Shown here: in pieces, positions 22,401 to 34,800 of the stretch | Position numbering within the stretch: position 1 is the stretch's first letter | Layout of the letters: each line of letters begins with the position of its first letter | Source of the DNA: Heterodera schachtii | Taxonomy: Eukaryota; Nematoda; Chromadorea; Rhabditida; Heteroderidae | Assembly (NCBI GenBank): GCA_023374025.1 | Contig: SIJG01000007.1 | Span: 1,903,852 to 1,967,851 of the forward strand | Direction: 5' to 3' | Length of the DNA: 64,000 nt | Notes under the pieces: model-generated | What the model was told of the DNA's origin: nothing | Database searches by the model: none | What the model saw: the letters and a program-made list of their open reading frames with translations, nothing else | Position numbers and translations under genes: made by a program

Positions 22401-24479
22401 AATTGGGATGTGCTCATTTAATGCCGTGTGGGTCAGGTCAATCCCAGTCTGGACATGTTGAAATCCACTTGTACCCCAAGGGAAGTGTTGGCACGGTCAG
22501 TCCCCGGGGGATACGGAAGGGTCAGTCATTCCGTCCCTTTGGAGAACAGTCGGCTTTGTCAGCATTCCCGTCGATATTCCCTACCTCCCGCCCACCCCAT
22601 TCATTCGTCGTCCGTCCGTCCGTTCTAATGACTGGTCACTTTCTGTGCGCGAAGATAAACAAACGGACGGAGAGAAAAGGCATCTGATCAATGGCCCCAT
22701 CCCTTTGCAGGGCGCTTTTTGGCTTTAATTTCCCAAAAGTTTCTTGCGGAGAATTCTCCGCCAAAATGCGCCGGCGACAATTAGCCCTCCCTAATGGTCC
22801 ACTCTAATTTGTAAGCTTTTCTTTTGTCGCCGCCGTTCTCTCCCTTTGGTCTTCAATGTGCCGCCCCCTCCAAAAATGGACTACTTCCCCCTTCTCCCTT
22901 CTTCATCCATTCATTCATTCTTTCCTCATCCTCCCCTCTTTTTCTCCTCTTCATCCGAACAAAGTCAATGCCCTGCCGGCGTCGTCCTTGGTGGCAGAGG
23001 TGCAACAAAATGTGTCAAAATTGCCCCCCCCCCCTCCCATCCTTCCGCCCCCCGCCTCCCCCATTTTTCTTCACTTCTTTCCATCCCGAAAATCCTTCGC
23101 CATGACCTCAAAAGATGTGGTCTGGAAAAATGCACCTTTAAGGCGAGTGGGGGGGGGGGGGAGGAAAAAGTCCGAATCGGAGACGGAAGGACGGAAACTG
23201 TCGTTTTCGACGGCCTTTTGCCGTCTTTTCCTCACTGTGTGCTTTTACAAATTCCGACAGAAATAACAAATTTCTGTACACATTAAGTGATTTGCTGTTT
23301 TACGATTTGTTTTCAAAAGTGATGCTTTGCGATGCGCTATTTCTGACCAATTTGGCCATCGTTTGCTTTTGCTTTTGCTGTTCATTTCGTTTCTTTTCGT
23401 CCTCTCTCTGCTGCTATCGCTTGGCCATAAAATGCCCCCCCCCAATTGTCCACTCTTCAAAATTTACCCCTTCCCCCCCTTAAATATCTCTCCTCCCGCC
23501 TTTTTCCATCCGTTTGATTATTCCGCGCATTCTCCGCTTCTCTTCTCACTTTCCTCCCACTTTTCCATTCCGGATTGATCACTCAGATCAATATGCCGCG
23601 ATTAGTGCGCCCATTCGGGCGATGTCAAATGTCGAGAAGTTTCATTCGCAAACGTAAAAAGAGGGGCGGATGGGGGGCAATGGCATTTCCTCCACCACTT
23701 TCCACTTCCATCCCTCTTTTCTCCATCCTTTTCTTTCCTCTTCCTTTTCCTCCTTTGCCCCCTCTCTCCTCCTCCTTTTCAACATTTTCTTTCTTTCGAT
23801 CATGGAAGTGACTTCATCTTATTCATCCATCCCCAATGTCCATTCATCCCCTCTCTGAAAATTCCCCCCCCCCACTCGACCCCCCGCGTCTCCCCTCCCC
23901 CCCCCCCCGCCCTTCCACCATTTATTGTTCGGCCCACTTAATCGCCGTTTACACGGCGCCATCAGACCAATGTTCCAATGAGATGTGATGATGAATTTGA
24001 TGTGGTTGTTCCTCTCCATTGTAATTCGTTTTTTGATCGTCTTCCACCGATTTGGCTTCAATTCCCTCCCCTCCCTTCCCCTCCCCTCAAATTTCCCCCC
24101 TCCTTCCCTCACCCCTCATCCACTTAAGTTCTTTAAATTCCCCCCCCCCCCTTTTTTCCCATATAAATCCCTTTAGTATACGGATTACTTATGACGACAA
24201 GAATGAAAAAACAAACAAAAATTAAATGCAATCAAAAGTTAATTCGACCGGAAAGATGAGAATATTATCGGTTCGCTCTTCTGTCGCTTTGCTCATACGG
24301 CGAAGTCCCCAGACAGAACGAATGAATGATTGCTCAAATTACGTCCAAATCCGATTCCAAATTGCCCATGCCCCGGGCACTTCTTCGGCTTGTCCATGAT
24401 CAACATTTTCCCTCGGGCGAAAAGTCGGAAGAGAAAATAAAGGAAAGGCCAATTACGAACGGGTATAAGACAAAGAAGA

Positions 24480-24655
24480 AGAGGAAGACGGGGATAATGG
24501 GGAAACAAGAGCAAATGGAGAAGAGGAAGAGAAGCAGAGAGAGGGCGAGAGAGAGAAGAGAGAGGGGGTGGAGGAGAGAGAAGAGAGAGAGAGAGAGAAA
24601 TGGGAGGGGGCGAAGGCGCCGGAGGGGGGGGGGAGGGGGAGAACGAATGCCTTAC
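24480..24655. repeat. GA-rich tract upstream of the DEX-1-like gene
   Basis: Almost pure purine on the plus strand with repeated AGAGAG and GGGGG runs. Confidence 0.75.
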
Positions 24656-24857
24656 CATAACGCCAATCGGCGCCGATCCAACAATCCCCGCCCCGCCGAC
24701 CCTCTGACAACAACTTGATCTGTCCGCCTCCCCATCTCAAAACAATAATCGATGCCCCAAGGGGAAAAGTGTCATAAAATTGCCAATCGGCGGCAAAAGC
24801 CAATTAAAAGAAAATCAAATTTAAATAATTGTTTTCTCCATCCACTCAATTTGAAGA

Positions 24858-27800
24858 ATGTTTGCGTTGGTCTTACTTCTTCTCCTCCTATTTACCACCG
24901 AAATTAATTTGTTTTTTGCCGACGGAATGCGCGTCGATCCAAATCGAATTGCGGCCCGGTTGAGAATAGAGAAAAAGTGGGACAACGACGGAAGAACAGA
25001 AAAAGCGCACGATTTTGGGATGGGAGGACGAAATCGGCGACAACTGATCGGAGGGACTCCCAAAGAAGAGACAATTCAGGCAAAAACGGGCAATTAAATA
25101 CAAATGGGCAATTAGGGGCAATTAGCGGCATCTATTTGCCTAATTGGGTTTGCGAGAATCGCTCAGCTTTTTTTGTGCGTGCTCACTTTCTGAAACCGTT
25201 CAAGGTCACCGCCCCGCTGTTCTCCTCGCGTCTCTTTGAATTCGGTCCAAAATTGGGCGACAAAGAATTGAGCGGAGGCATTGACATGGCCAAAAGAATG
25301 CATCTGAACCATCCGCTCACTTTCTTCGGCCATTCCCACTCGACCGTTTGGGTTTTGAGTAACGGCGGCATCGGATTCGACAATGGCATAAAGCAGTACA
25401 AACCAAACGTATTGCCAAGCATGGGACAGAAGCTGATAGCACCGTTTTGGAACAGAAACGACTTGAGAAATGGGGGCAAAGTGTTGTTCAGAGAAGTGAA
25501 CGGTGAGAGAGGGCGTGACCGGAAAATGCGTCAGTGGAAAATGCGTCAGTAGAAAATGCGTCAGTGATACAAATATTTTAGTATAAAGTTCTGTAGCATT
25601 AGTATTGTAATATAAAAGTAAAACTTCTATAAGAACCTCATTCTGAATTTCGAACCCCGAACCCGAATCCGAACAAAAAGTCGAAAGCCAAAATTTTGGA
25701 AATTAGGGTTTTTCTTCAAAATGGGTTTAAATACACGGAAGCAAACTGAAACCCACCAATCCTTCAATAAGAGATCATTTATGGCGTTTTTGAACCAAAA
25801 ATGCTAAATTCGAAAATTTGGGCTTTCGACTTTTTGTTCGAATTCATGTCCGGGATTCGGAATAGGCCAAAATGGATACTGGATTCGTGGTCAGTGACCT
25901 CGAAAAAGCAAGGGACTCTGTTTTTGTGCCAAAAAAATTTTCACTGCCGCATTTTCTACTGACGCTTTTTCCACTGACGCATTTTCCAGAGGGGGGGGGG
26001 GGGGCAATTCGATCAGAGATCAATCGGAAGTGGGCGAAAGTGCAAAAACAAAAATAATTAATTAAATTAATTAATTAATTGTCCACAGGCGGTCGTGTTT
26101 TGGAGCGGGGTCAAAGTGAAATTCGCTACCAATACGACAGAGAAGTGAAGGTGGTGTCCGCTGTTGTGGTCACTTACGAAAAAATGCAGGTGAAGAAGAC
26201 CGGTTGGCCATTCATAAATTGATCAATTAAACTTTTAATTGTCTATAATCAATTGCCAAATTGATCAATTAAACTTTAATTGACTATATAATCAATGCTT
26301 TTTTTTAGCCCGTCGGTTCGTCGCCCCTCCCAGACGAAGTTGGTTTGATCAAATGAGTAAAGAAACCAAACAGAATTTTAATGTTCGCCTCCCATAGAAT
26401 ACAAACAGTTTCCAATTGGTGCTGTTCATCACCAGCAATGGCACTTTTGCCAATTTCATCTACAGTAACATCGGGTGGACGCAGGGAGCCGAAGTGACCG
26501 TTTCAAAATTGGCACGCGAAAACAATTCCCAATTTTCAGGCCGGCTTTAATGCCGGCGACGGCACCAATCATTTTGCATTGCCCACCTCCGGCACCGGAA
26601 ACATCATGTACTTGGAGGAGTACGGGAACACGGGAATCCCAGGAGAATGGATGTTTATTTTGGAGGAGGAACGTGTGGTACGGTGCAAGGCCGGCATAAA
26701 AGGGGACACTTGCGACGAGGGTAAGCGATTACTGATCAGCAATTGATCATTAAGTGATCACTCACTAAATATCACTCGGAATCACTCATCAGCCTCATTA
26801 ATCACGGTTCTCACTGTACTCACTGATCACTCATTAACTATGATAAGTCTATTAGCCTCGTCCTTTCTGCTTCATCCTGTTCATCATTTTCAGCATGTTC
26901 GCCTGGTGAATGGGGCGAGGATTGTGTGAAGTGAGTCACTGATGAATAGCAGACAAAGATATTCACTAAAATGAGAATAAAGCTTAATAATCTCATGATC
27001 TTCCACTCTTTTCTAAGATGTTGCCATTGTGCGATCGGCTCGTGCCACGAAGTGAGCGGCGAATGCAAATCGGACGGATGCGCGCGGTGTTGGCACGGCA
27101 GAGACTGCCAACAGAGGGACGGCAGTTGCGACGCGCCACGCAAATGCGGGAAAAATGCGCAGCCAAAAGTCGTGACGAACATCGGCACATTGGGTAGCCG
27201 TTGTGGGGAGTCGCCTCAGTCGCAGTGCGAATGTTTGCCGGGTTACGAGGGAAACGCGGAGGCAAAGCTGCGCAGGTGGGGGGGGGGAGGCAATTGAAAA
27301 GGGAATTTAAATGGCAATTTAAATTTAACAAATTAAAAATTTGGACAGACACCGACGAATGTGCTCAGCAGAAGCACAGCTGTCATGGTAATTTCGAATT
27401 GGGCACTCATTTTGCATTTGCTTTTTCCCTTCTCAAATTCTACAGAAAAAGCGATTTGCACAAATACCCCCGGGCGTTTCTTCTGCCAATGCCCCGAGGG
27501 ATACAGCGGAAATGGTAAAGAGAAGCGGAAAGACTGGAAAACAAAGTCATCACTTTGTTGTTTCTGTTTAGGCATCACCGAATGTGTGCTCTCTTTTCTG
27601 TACCCTTTTGAGCTTTCGCATCGCCTCCCAAAAGACAAAAACGGACGAATCGAATGGCAACTGAAACATCCGCTGAAAATGTTCGGCCGAGAAAGGCACA
27701 GCGTGGTGATCACCACCAACGGACTGATCCTCGTCGAGGGGGCAAAACAGCTGGGCACAATCGCAAGCGGAGAACAACCGCGACTGGACGAGTTGGAAGT

Positions 27801-30800
27801 GCATGGGGTAAACAGTTGGGCGGAAAAGCGGGATAGAAGAGGAAGGGGGGGGGGAGATGTATGGGGGGGATAAGAGTGGGGGGGGGGGAAGGTATAAGAG
27901 GGGGGCAAGAGGCCAAATGTGGGAAAGGTCGAGAGGAGTGCCTGGGATTGTGTGTGAGCTGGTAATGAAATTGTTAAGCAATAAATGACCTTTTGCAGGT
28001 GGCCCCTTTCTTCGCCCCCATCGATTTGGCCCAGCAAGGACAAATTTTTGTGGAAGAGACCACCGACCCTTCGCTGTTGGCCAAGGCCAGCCGTACGATC
28101 AACGAAAAATTGACCGATTCGCGACAGTCGCCTTTTGAGGGATCACACGCACTGATGGTCACTTACGTAAATGTCAGCTTGGCCAACACCGAGTCGAAGG
28201 TGAATTGCGGACAGAGCCCATTTGGCTGATCATTCTCTGAAAATTCTTTCTCCTCGGGTCACACTGATCACCCCTTTCTTTTCTGTTCACCATCTGATCA
28301 TTTCGTTCCCCTCTGATCATTTTGGGTTAATTCTGATCACTTTTTCCCGTTTTATCTTCCACCTGATCAGTTCTCCAACACTTTCCAAACTCTGCTAATT
28401 GCTGGCCGTGACAAGTTGAAAAGCGAGAACATGACCTTTGTCCAATTCCTCTACCGGGACATTGCCTGGAGCGAAGGGGCCGAAGCGGGAATAATGGCGC
28501 CGGATAAGTCCAGCTCCATTCTGTTGCCCGGGTCCGGCACCGTCGGCATTGAGCAGCTGTCCCAGTTGAGCAATGTTCGGTATGTTCCCCACTTGTAACT
28601 CTCGGATCAGTGAGTGATCACTGATCGCCAATTGCCCCCGCTCCCTTAGCTCCCAGGGCATTTGGCTTTTCCGTGTCGACTTGGCCTCCCTTTTGCCCTG
28701 CATGCAGCCCGACCTGCAGCCTCCCTATTGCGATGGTCGGTCGCCAACGCTGGTCAATCGGCTGCCGCCTTTCCATTCGACCACTCCGATGATGACGACA
28801 ATGGCACAGACAAGCGCAAAATCCGTGGAAAAGACAAATGAAGAGGAAACGGCTCAATCAAAGAAAGGAAAAGCAAAAGCGACGACAGCCGAATTTTCAG
28901 GAGATGAAAAAGAAACGGACGAAGGCGAAGAGGAAAAAGACAAAGGAGGAAAAGCTGGGGAGAAAAGTGCCGAAAGAAAGAGAAGCAGCAAAAAGGAAGT
29001 GACAAGGAAAAGGGGGGACAAAAACAACAGAAGATACTGCCCCAATTGGAGCAAATTGAAGAACAGACGGAATGGCAACCGGTGAGAGAGGATGAGGCAA
29101 AGAAAGAGACAGACGACGAAAGAGCACAGCAAGACGGAGAAAATGAAAGAGGAAAAGAAAAGGAGCGTCAAGAGGAAGAGGGAGCCAAAGAAAAAGAGGG
29201 AAGGGAACACGAACAACAAAAGTCGGCACAAAGCAAAAAGACAACGAACGCCCCGGGCAATGACCATGCCATTGAGCCGGCAATTATCAGCAGTCGGAAG
29301 CCGGCCATTGTGACCATCCAAAGCAAAGAGATAGAGGAAATGCCGCCGGATGCATTTGACGATGGCAGCGTCAGGACGGCACCGACCCCTCGGGCGCGAC
29401 AAATGGAAGAATTGGAGAGAGAAATAGCCGGAAGCATTGTGCCGGAACTGATTGTTCCACAAGTGGTCGTAGGAGGGAAACGAAAAGAGGAAAAAGGGGA
29501 GGACGAAGAGGAAAAGGGAGACGGAGGGGAAAAAGGAAATGGAAAACGGAAAGAGGAAGAAGGAAAAGGGAAAGAAGAAAAAGGGGACAAAGAAGAGCAA
29601 AAAGGAGAAGGAGTGGAAAAAGAAAACGGAAAAGGGAAAGAGGAAGAGGAAGAAGGAAATGGCAGCAAAACATCGGCATTTTTGCAAGAGAAAACCGACG
29701 AACACAACGCCAATGGCAATGATAAGGTATTATCGTGTTAGAAGAATGAATCAGAACAGAAATTGGTTAAGGGAACAACAAATTTCAAGCCGAAAAACGA
29801 AATTCGAATTGAGTCAATTGGGACAAAGGGACGGACAAATGCCAAGGCAAAGCCCACGGCAATTCCCGCGGAGGAGACAGAAGAGGGCCGAGAAGACGAG
29901 CAGAGGCAACAGCAAGCCGAAGAAGAGCCGGAACAGCACGAGACGGCGTCGTCGAGTGCCGTGCCGCCATCTCCGCCACAAAGGCAACGGCCGACGACCC
30001 CCGAAGCGAAGAGAACGGCACGGCCATCGACAGAAATGGCAACAACGGAGGAACAGAGGGAAACATCAAAAGGGAAAATTGACAAAGAAAGGCCAACAAC
30101 TCAAGGAACAACACCAGCAGAAGTGAGCCGAACATTCATTCTGATCACGAACAGCACGAACAAAGCCAATTCGCCGTCCCCGTCAATTAAACGGACGAAG
30201 GCAACGACAACGGCACCGAAAGTGAAGCCGAATAACCCCGACGGGGACGAGCCAATGCTAATGGAATTTGACAACGGCAACAGCAACAACATTCTGGCGG
30301 AGAGTGCCGTGCACGGGAACAGTGAGTGAAGGGAAAGGAAAGAGGGCAAAGAAAAAGGGAAAATGCAATTGAACAGAACTTTCCGTGGTGGTCCCAGTGG
30401 CAATTGTGCTCATTTGGCTCGTCGTTCTCGTCGTTGTGGCGGTGTTTTTGTGCTGCAGGCGAAGGTTTGTTCTGTTGCGACCCCTAAGGAAAAAACATTT
30501 GTTTTTTCAAATTTAATTTTTGTATTAATTCCGTCATTTTCTTTGGCATTATTAGGCAAACTCAAGAGCGTTTGCGCACTCTGTACGGCCCGGCCTATCA
30601 GATAAGGCCAGTGTATACGATGCGAGTGAATAAGTTGGGAAGTGGCAACGCATCGTACGAGGAACAGTTGGACAAAACGGCCCATCGGTTGAGTGCGGAG
30701 ATGGCATACAACCAGGCGAGTTGGGATTGGAAGTGGGAGTGGGCGCAGTTGCACCCCCCCCCCCCCGCCCATTGACCGTTCACTGACCGTGCCAATGCCT

Positions 30801-31233
30801 TCCCCCCCCCCCTGGCGAGGGTTCGTCGGCTTTTTGGCTTTTCTTCCCTCATCCGTGCCGAATGAAAATGCCTTTGCTGATGTTTGTCTTTTCTCAGAAC
30901 CCTTTTGTGCCCGGTCGTTATTCCGTGTACGGCTCCTATTGGAACATTTCTCCACAGGGAAGCGCCGTCAGCAGACGAAACGGCGGCAAAGCGACGCTTA
31001 ACGGCACGGGGCCCCAGCAACAGCAGCAGAATGCCTCGAGGGCACAGATGGCGCCGCTTGAAATCAGTTCGCCCCGGGGCAGCAGCGGCGACGGCAGTGG
31101 CGGATCGTCCGCTTTTGGAAATTACATCCAATCGCTAGCAAAAATGAGGGGGGCATCGAACGGCAGTTGGGGGGACAGAGCGGGAGGACGCGCAATCGGA
31201 ATACTTTGCCAACAGTCAAGTAGAGGCAATTAA
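24858..31233 (+). CDS. dex-1: DEX-1-like transmembrane protein with two nidogen domains
   Basis: DEX-1 in C. elegans is a matrix/membrane protein shaping dendrites and epithelia. A signal peptide starts at 24858 (MFALVLLLLLLFTTEIN). NIDO domain 1 follows (LFEFGPKLGDKELSGG, VWVLSNGGIGFD, LIAPFWNRNDLR; GWTQGAEAGFNAGDGT near 26480). Cys-rich EGF-like segments lie at 26890-27270 and 27350-27515. NIDO 2 is at 27580-28590 (YPFELSHRLPKD, VAPFFAPIDLA, EGAEAGIMAP). A Lys/Glu-rich then Pro/Thr-rich linker of several hundred residues spans 28780-30330. A membrane segment follows (VVPVAIVLIWLVVLVVVAVF at about 30392), then a cytoplasmic tail to the stop at 31231-31233. The linker frame is kept by 32-base (28999-29030) and 33-base (29727-29759) introns. 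The exon 1-2 junction is unresolved. Confidence 0.85.
25521..25987. mobile_element. Foldback element with tandem-repeat ends in a dex-1 intron
   Basis: The left end has three tandem 15-base units (GGAAAATGCGTCAGT, third with A for G) at 25521-25565. The right end at about 25942-25987 holds the same units inverted. Inside, a second inverted pair carries the core repeat: CCCGAATCCGAACAAAAAGT near 25660 and its complement near 25820. The body has no open frame. The element fills most of the intron after the exon ending near 25502. Confidence 0.8.
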
Positions 31234-31849
31234 CAAATTAATACTAATGGCCGAAACAATTAGCAAATGTTTAGAGAAATACGAACCGTTTCAGCAGTAA
31301 TAACCACGGAAATGGACGGATTTGAGGAGAAAAACAGAAAAGAAGAGAAGAAATGGTGAAAAAGGAGGACAAAAAGGAGAAGAAAAAGCAACTTTTAGTG
31401 CCATTCATTGTTATTTTATTCCAAATTTCCAACCGAACATTTTGCTAAAGGACGCAAATGCCTCAATTTTATAATTTTCATTTTTGAAACCATCCATTCA
31501 CTTTTGTATGTAAATGAATTATTTTTGAATAAATTTATAAATTATTAATAACTTTTAATTATTTTATTTTTATAAGTTTGATTCTATTTTTATGGGGTAA
31601 AAACTTTAAATAATAATAAATTGCGTAATTTTTTTTCTTTAGGGGTTTAAAATCTGAATTTGTGGGGAACACCCATCAATCAGTAATTACCAACACAAAA
31701 AGTGTTATCAAAATACGGTACATTGACCTTTATTTTTATTTCCTATTTAAAATTTGGCGAAATGTTTTTTTCTCGTTTTGTCCTATGATCGGAATTGAAA
31801 ACCAAATTTCCAGGCTGATTGTAAGCTTAATTGAAACAGTTTTCTTCCT
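31234..31849. other. Intergenic region between dex-1-like and golgin genes
   Basis: AT-rich, with AATAAA motifs near 31530 fitting a 3' end for the upstream gene. Nothing else is seen. Confidence 0.5.
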
Positions 31850-34800
31850 ATGAATAACTGGCTGCAGAATATTAAGGGTCAAATCACAGAACTCGCCACC
31901 GAAGTTCTTAACGATGCCACCGAAGAGGGACAAGTTTCAGTCTCCAGTGAACTTCAGGTCAGTTTTGGGTAATAAAAAGTTGAAATTTTCCTATTTATTC
32001 TAAGACAATATTTCAGGTTGAGAAAAAGAAATGTGCCGAAGCGGAAAGGCAATTTTTGGCAGAAAAAGCAAAAAACGAAGCATTGGAGAAGAGAGTCAAA
32101 GAGTTGGAGGAGCAATTGTTCAACACAAACGAAGAAAACGACGCCATAAAGGAAAAGTTCACGGGAATTGTCAGCGATCGGGAGCAGCAAATACAGCGAT
32201 TGAATGTGAATTAATGGGCAAATTTCAAACTAACTTTTACCATTTAAGTGGGAAATTGAACGGTTGCGATATTCTGAAGATGGCGAATTCAAAAACGTAC
32301 ATTTGGGAAGTCCGCCAAAAACGGGCCCATTTTCCACGAATGCGGAGGTTTGGATATTTGAAAATGCATTTTCAATAAATTTAACATATTTTAAGGTGGA
32401 AAAAAACATGACGAAACTGAAGGAGAAGCATGAATGCGAAATGGCAGCAATTATATCGGCCAATGCGAGCAATATTCAACAGATTCGAGCAGAGTACGAA
32501 GAGCGAATTCGCGAACTCGAAGTTCGTTTTGAGAAATCCAAAAACAATTTCGGATTTCAATATGCTTTTCCGTTCGATTAACTTTCATTCATTGTTTTGC
32601 TTTTGTTAGTTATGGTCTTCTGTTGCTGCGAAAAAATGCGCCGCCACTGAAAAACCGTCGGACGAAAAGCAAACCGAAGAAATCGCACAACTCCGTCGTG
32701 AAATTGCAGAACTTCAAACATCGGTTGAGCAATTGGACGGACTTAGGGAAGAGAAAGAAAAATTAATTGGCGAGAAAACGGCACATTTGGAAGAGATAAG
32801 ACAATTGAAGTAACACACTTCAGAATGGCACAATTAATCCCGAAATATTCAGAGCATTAAATGTTGAACTGATGACGTCGTACAACGAAACAACCGCAAA
32901 ATTGGACGAACTGAAAAACAATGGCGGAGATTCACAGGTCGAAACCATTTTGGACCTCTCCAATAAAATTGGTGAATTTTTCAATTTTCTAACATTCCCA
33001 CTAATTACACATTTTTTGTCATTAAGCATCTCTGAAATCAATGCTAAATGAAACGGAAAGTCGTTATGAATTGTGCAAAATGGAGCAGACGGAGACGGCC
33101 AATCGGTTGGAACTTTTGCTGAAGGAATTTGCCGATTTGCGGTCGTCGATGCACGCGGCACAGGCAAACGCCGAAGGAAACGAAAGGGACCTAATGGTGG
33201 GCAAATTGACAATATATTAAAAATGGGAAAATATTTAAAAAACGGTTTATTTAATTATTATTTTTTTATTTTAACTTTATAAAAAGACAAAGATTAATTA
33301 TGTGCCTTTTTCTCTATTGAAATTCTTGATTTTTTTCGTTGAAAAATGTCTATAAATTTTGAGAACACAAGCAAAAAAAAATCAAAGTTTTCAAAAAGAA
33401 GACTAATTGTAAGTTCGAATGAATTAAATTTTGAAAAGTTGGATTTTCAAATTTTATTTATTTATTTTTTGTTCAGGGAGAAATGCATTCCCTGCGCGAT
33501 ACGCTCGAACACACAAAGGCCGACAGAGAGAAACTCGTCAATGATTTCCGCGAGTCGGTGCGCGCAGTGAGCGGAGAATTGGCAGAGTTAAAAGCGTACA
33601 ACCAACGACTGGTCAATGTGAGAAACCAAAAACGGAAAGGGTGGGATTTGTTGAAGGGCGAAGCCAAAGGCATGGATTCGGCGGAGGGAGGGGGGAAGTA
33701 AAATAAGATTTCTAAGGGTGTTTTAGAAAATTTACTTATAATTCACTTTTCTTTTAATAAAAAAGAAAAATTGTTTATTCTTAAAACTTTTTTCATTGAA
33801 TATTTTTAAAATACAGGAGAACAGCCAACTGCACGACTCATTGGAACAACTTAACGAATTGCGAAATGCACTGAATGCCAGCGAAGACAAATTAAGCAAT
33901 TTGCGGAAAAAATTTGCCGAAACGGAAGACGAATTCACCAGAGAGGTAATTGGAAAAGATATTAAAAAGGAAGAAAGAAAAACTAAATTTGCAAAGATTG
34001 AACGAGTGACTGCAGAAAGAGACGAACTGAGAAATGAGAAGGAAACTTTGAGCAATTTGCAAACGCAGCGGAAAAAAACGGACGAAAGGCAAAACCAAAC
34101 GGACGACGAACCGAAGCAAAGAATGACGGAGCAGCAAATTGCGGAAATGGTCGAACAGAATGTGCAGTTGAAGACGGAACTGAACGAACGGGAGGAGGAG
34201 CTGTACAGGCTGCGCAACGACAAAGTGTTGGCCGAAATTACGACGTCGGAGGGACATAGCAAAGTCAGTCATTGAGGGAAAACTACGGAGAAAAACGGGC
34301 GAAAGGGAAGGGGGGGGGGGGACAAACGCGACACATGGAGGGGGCAATGCCATCAAAGAGCATTCATTCTCTACTTTCCTGCAAATTCACTCCAATTTTA
34401 ACTCAAAATCAGAGGCCTCCCAGTGACACGGACTCAGCGACGTCGAACAATGATTGGGAACGGATGGGCAAAGAGGAAATCGAAGTCGAAGGAGTGAGCA
34501 GCAGTGCCGGCAGTGAAGAGAAGGAGACGTCCATGGCAAATCGACGCAAAAAATCTTCGGAACTCAGCGATTCGTCCACTCAAACGGACGAAGTATCATT
34601 TTCAATAAGCAAAACGAGAATAGTCAAGGACATGTTTAAGACACAATTTGGCGAAGACAAATCCGAAGAACGTTTGAATTTACTTGAGGAAGAATTGGCC
34701 AACGCAAATAGCAAATGCGAAGGAATGGCGACGGAATTGGCAAATGCAAATTTGAGAATTGGGGAAGCCTTCAAAATTAAAGAGCAATTGGAAGCAGAAG

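Larger units (their letters stand above)
18990..24857. other. Long gene-poor region between divergent NHX and DEX-1-like genes
   Basis: No gene was recognised in almost 5.9 kb. Purine-rich blocks dominate the plus strand at 19200-20900. Pyrimidine-rich blocks dominate at 21590-21960, 22550-22630, 22820-23090, 23400-23900 and 24060-24160, with purine blocks at 22070-22400 and 24470-24650. Many poly-C or poly-G runs of 9-16 are present. The open frames are low-complexity translations. Confidence 0.65.

Noticed and set aside
27333..28043. 236-codon minus-strand open frame
   Set aside because: It overlaps EGF and nidogen exons of the DEX-1-like gene in antisense and has no domain features.
28854..29705. 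283-codon minus-strand open frame
   Set aside because: It is the antisense of the Lys/Glu-rich linker of the DEX-1-like gene; its Phe/Leu/Ser-rich translation comes from purine-biased coding DNA.
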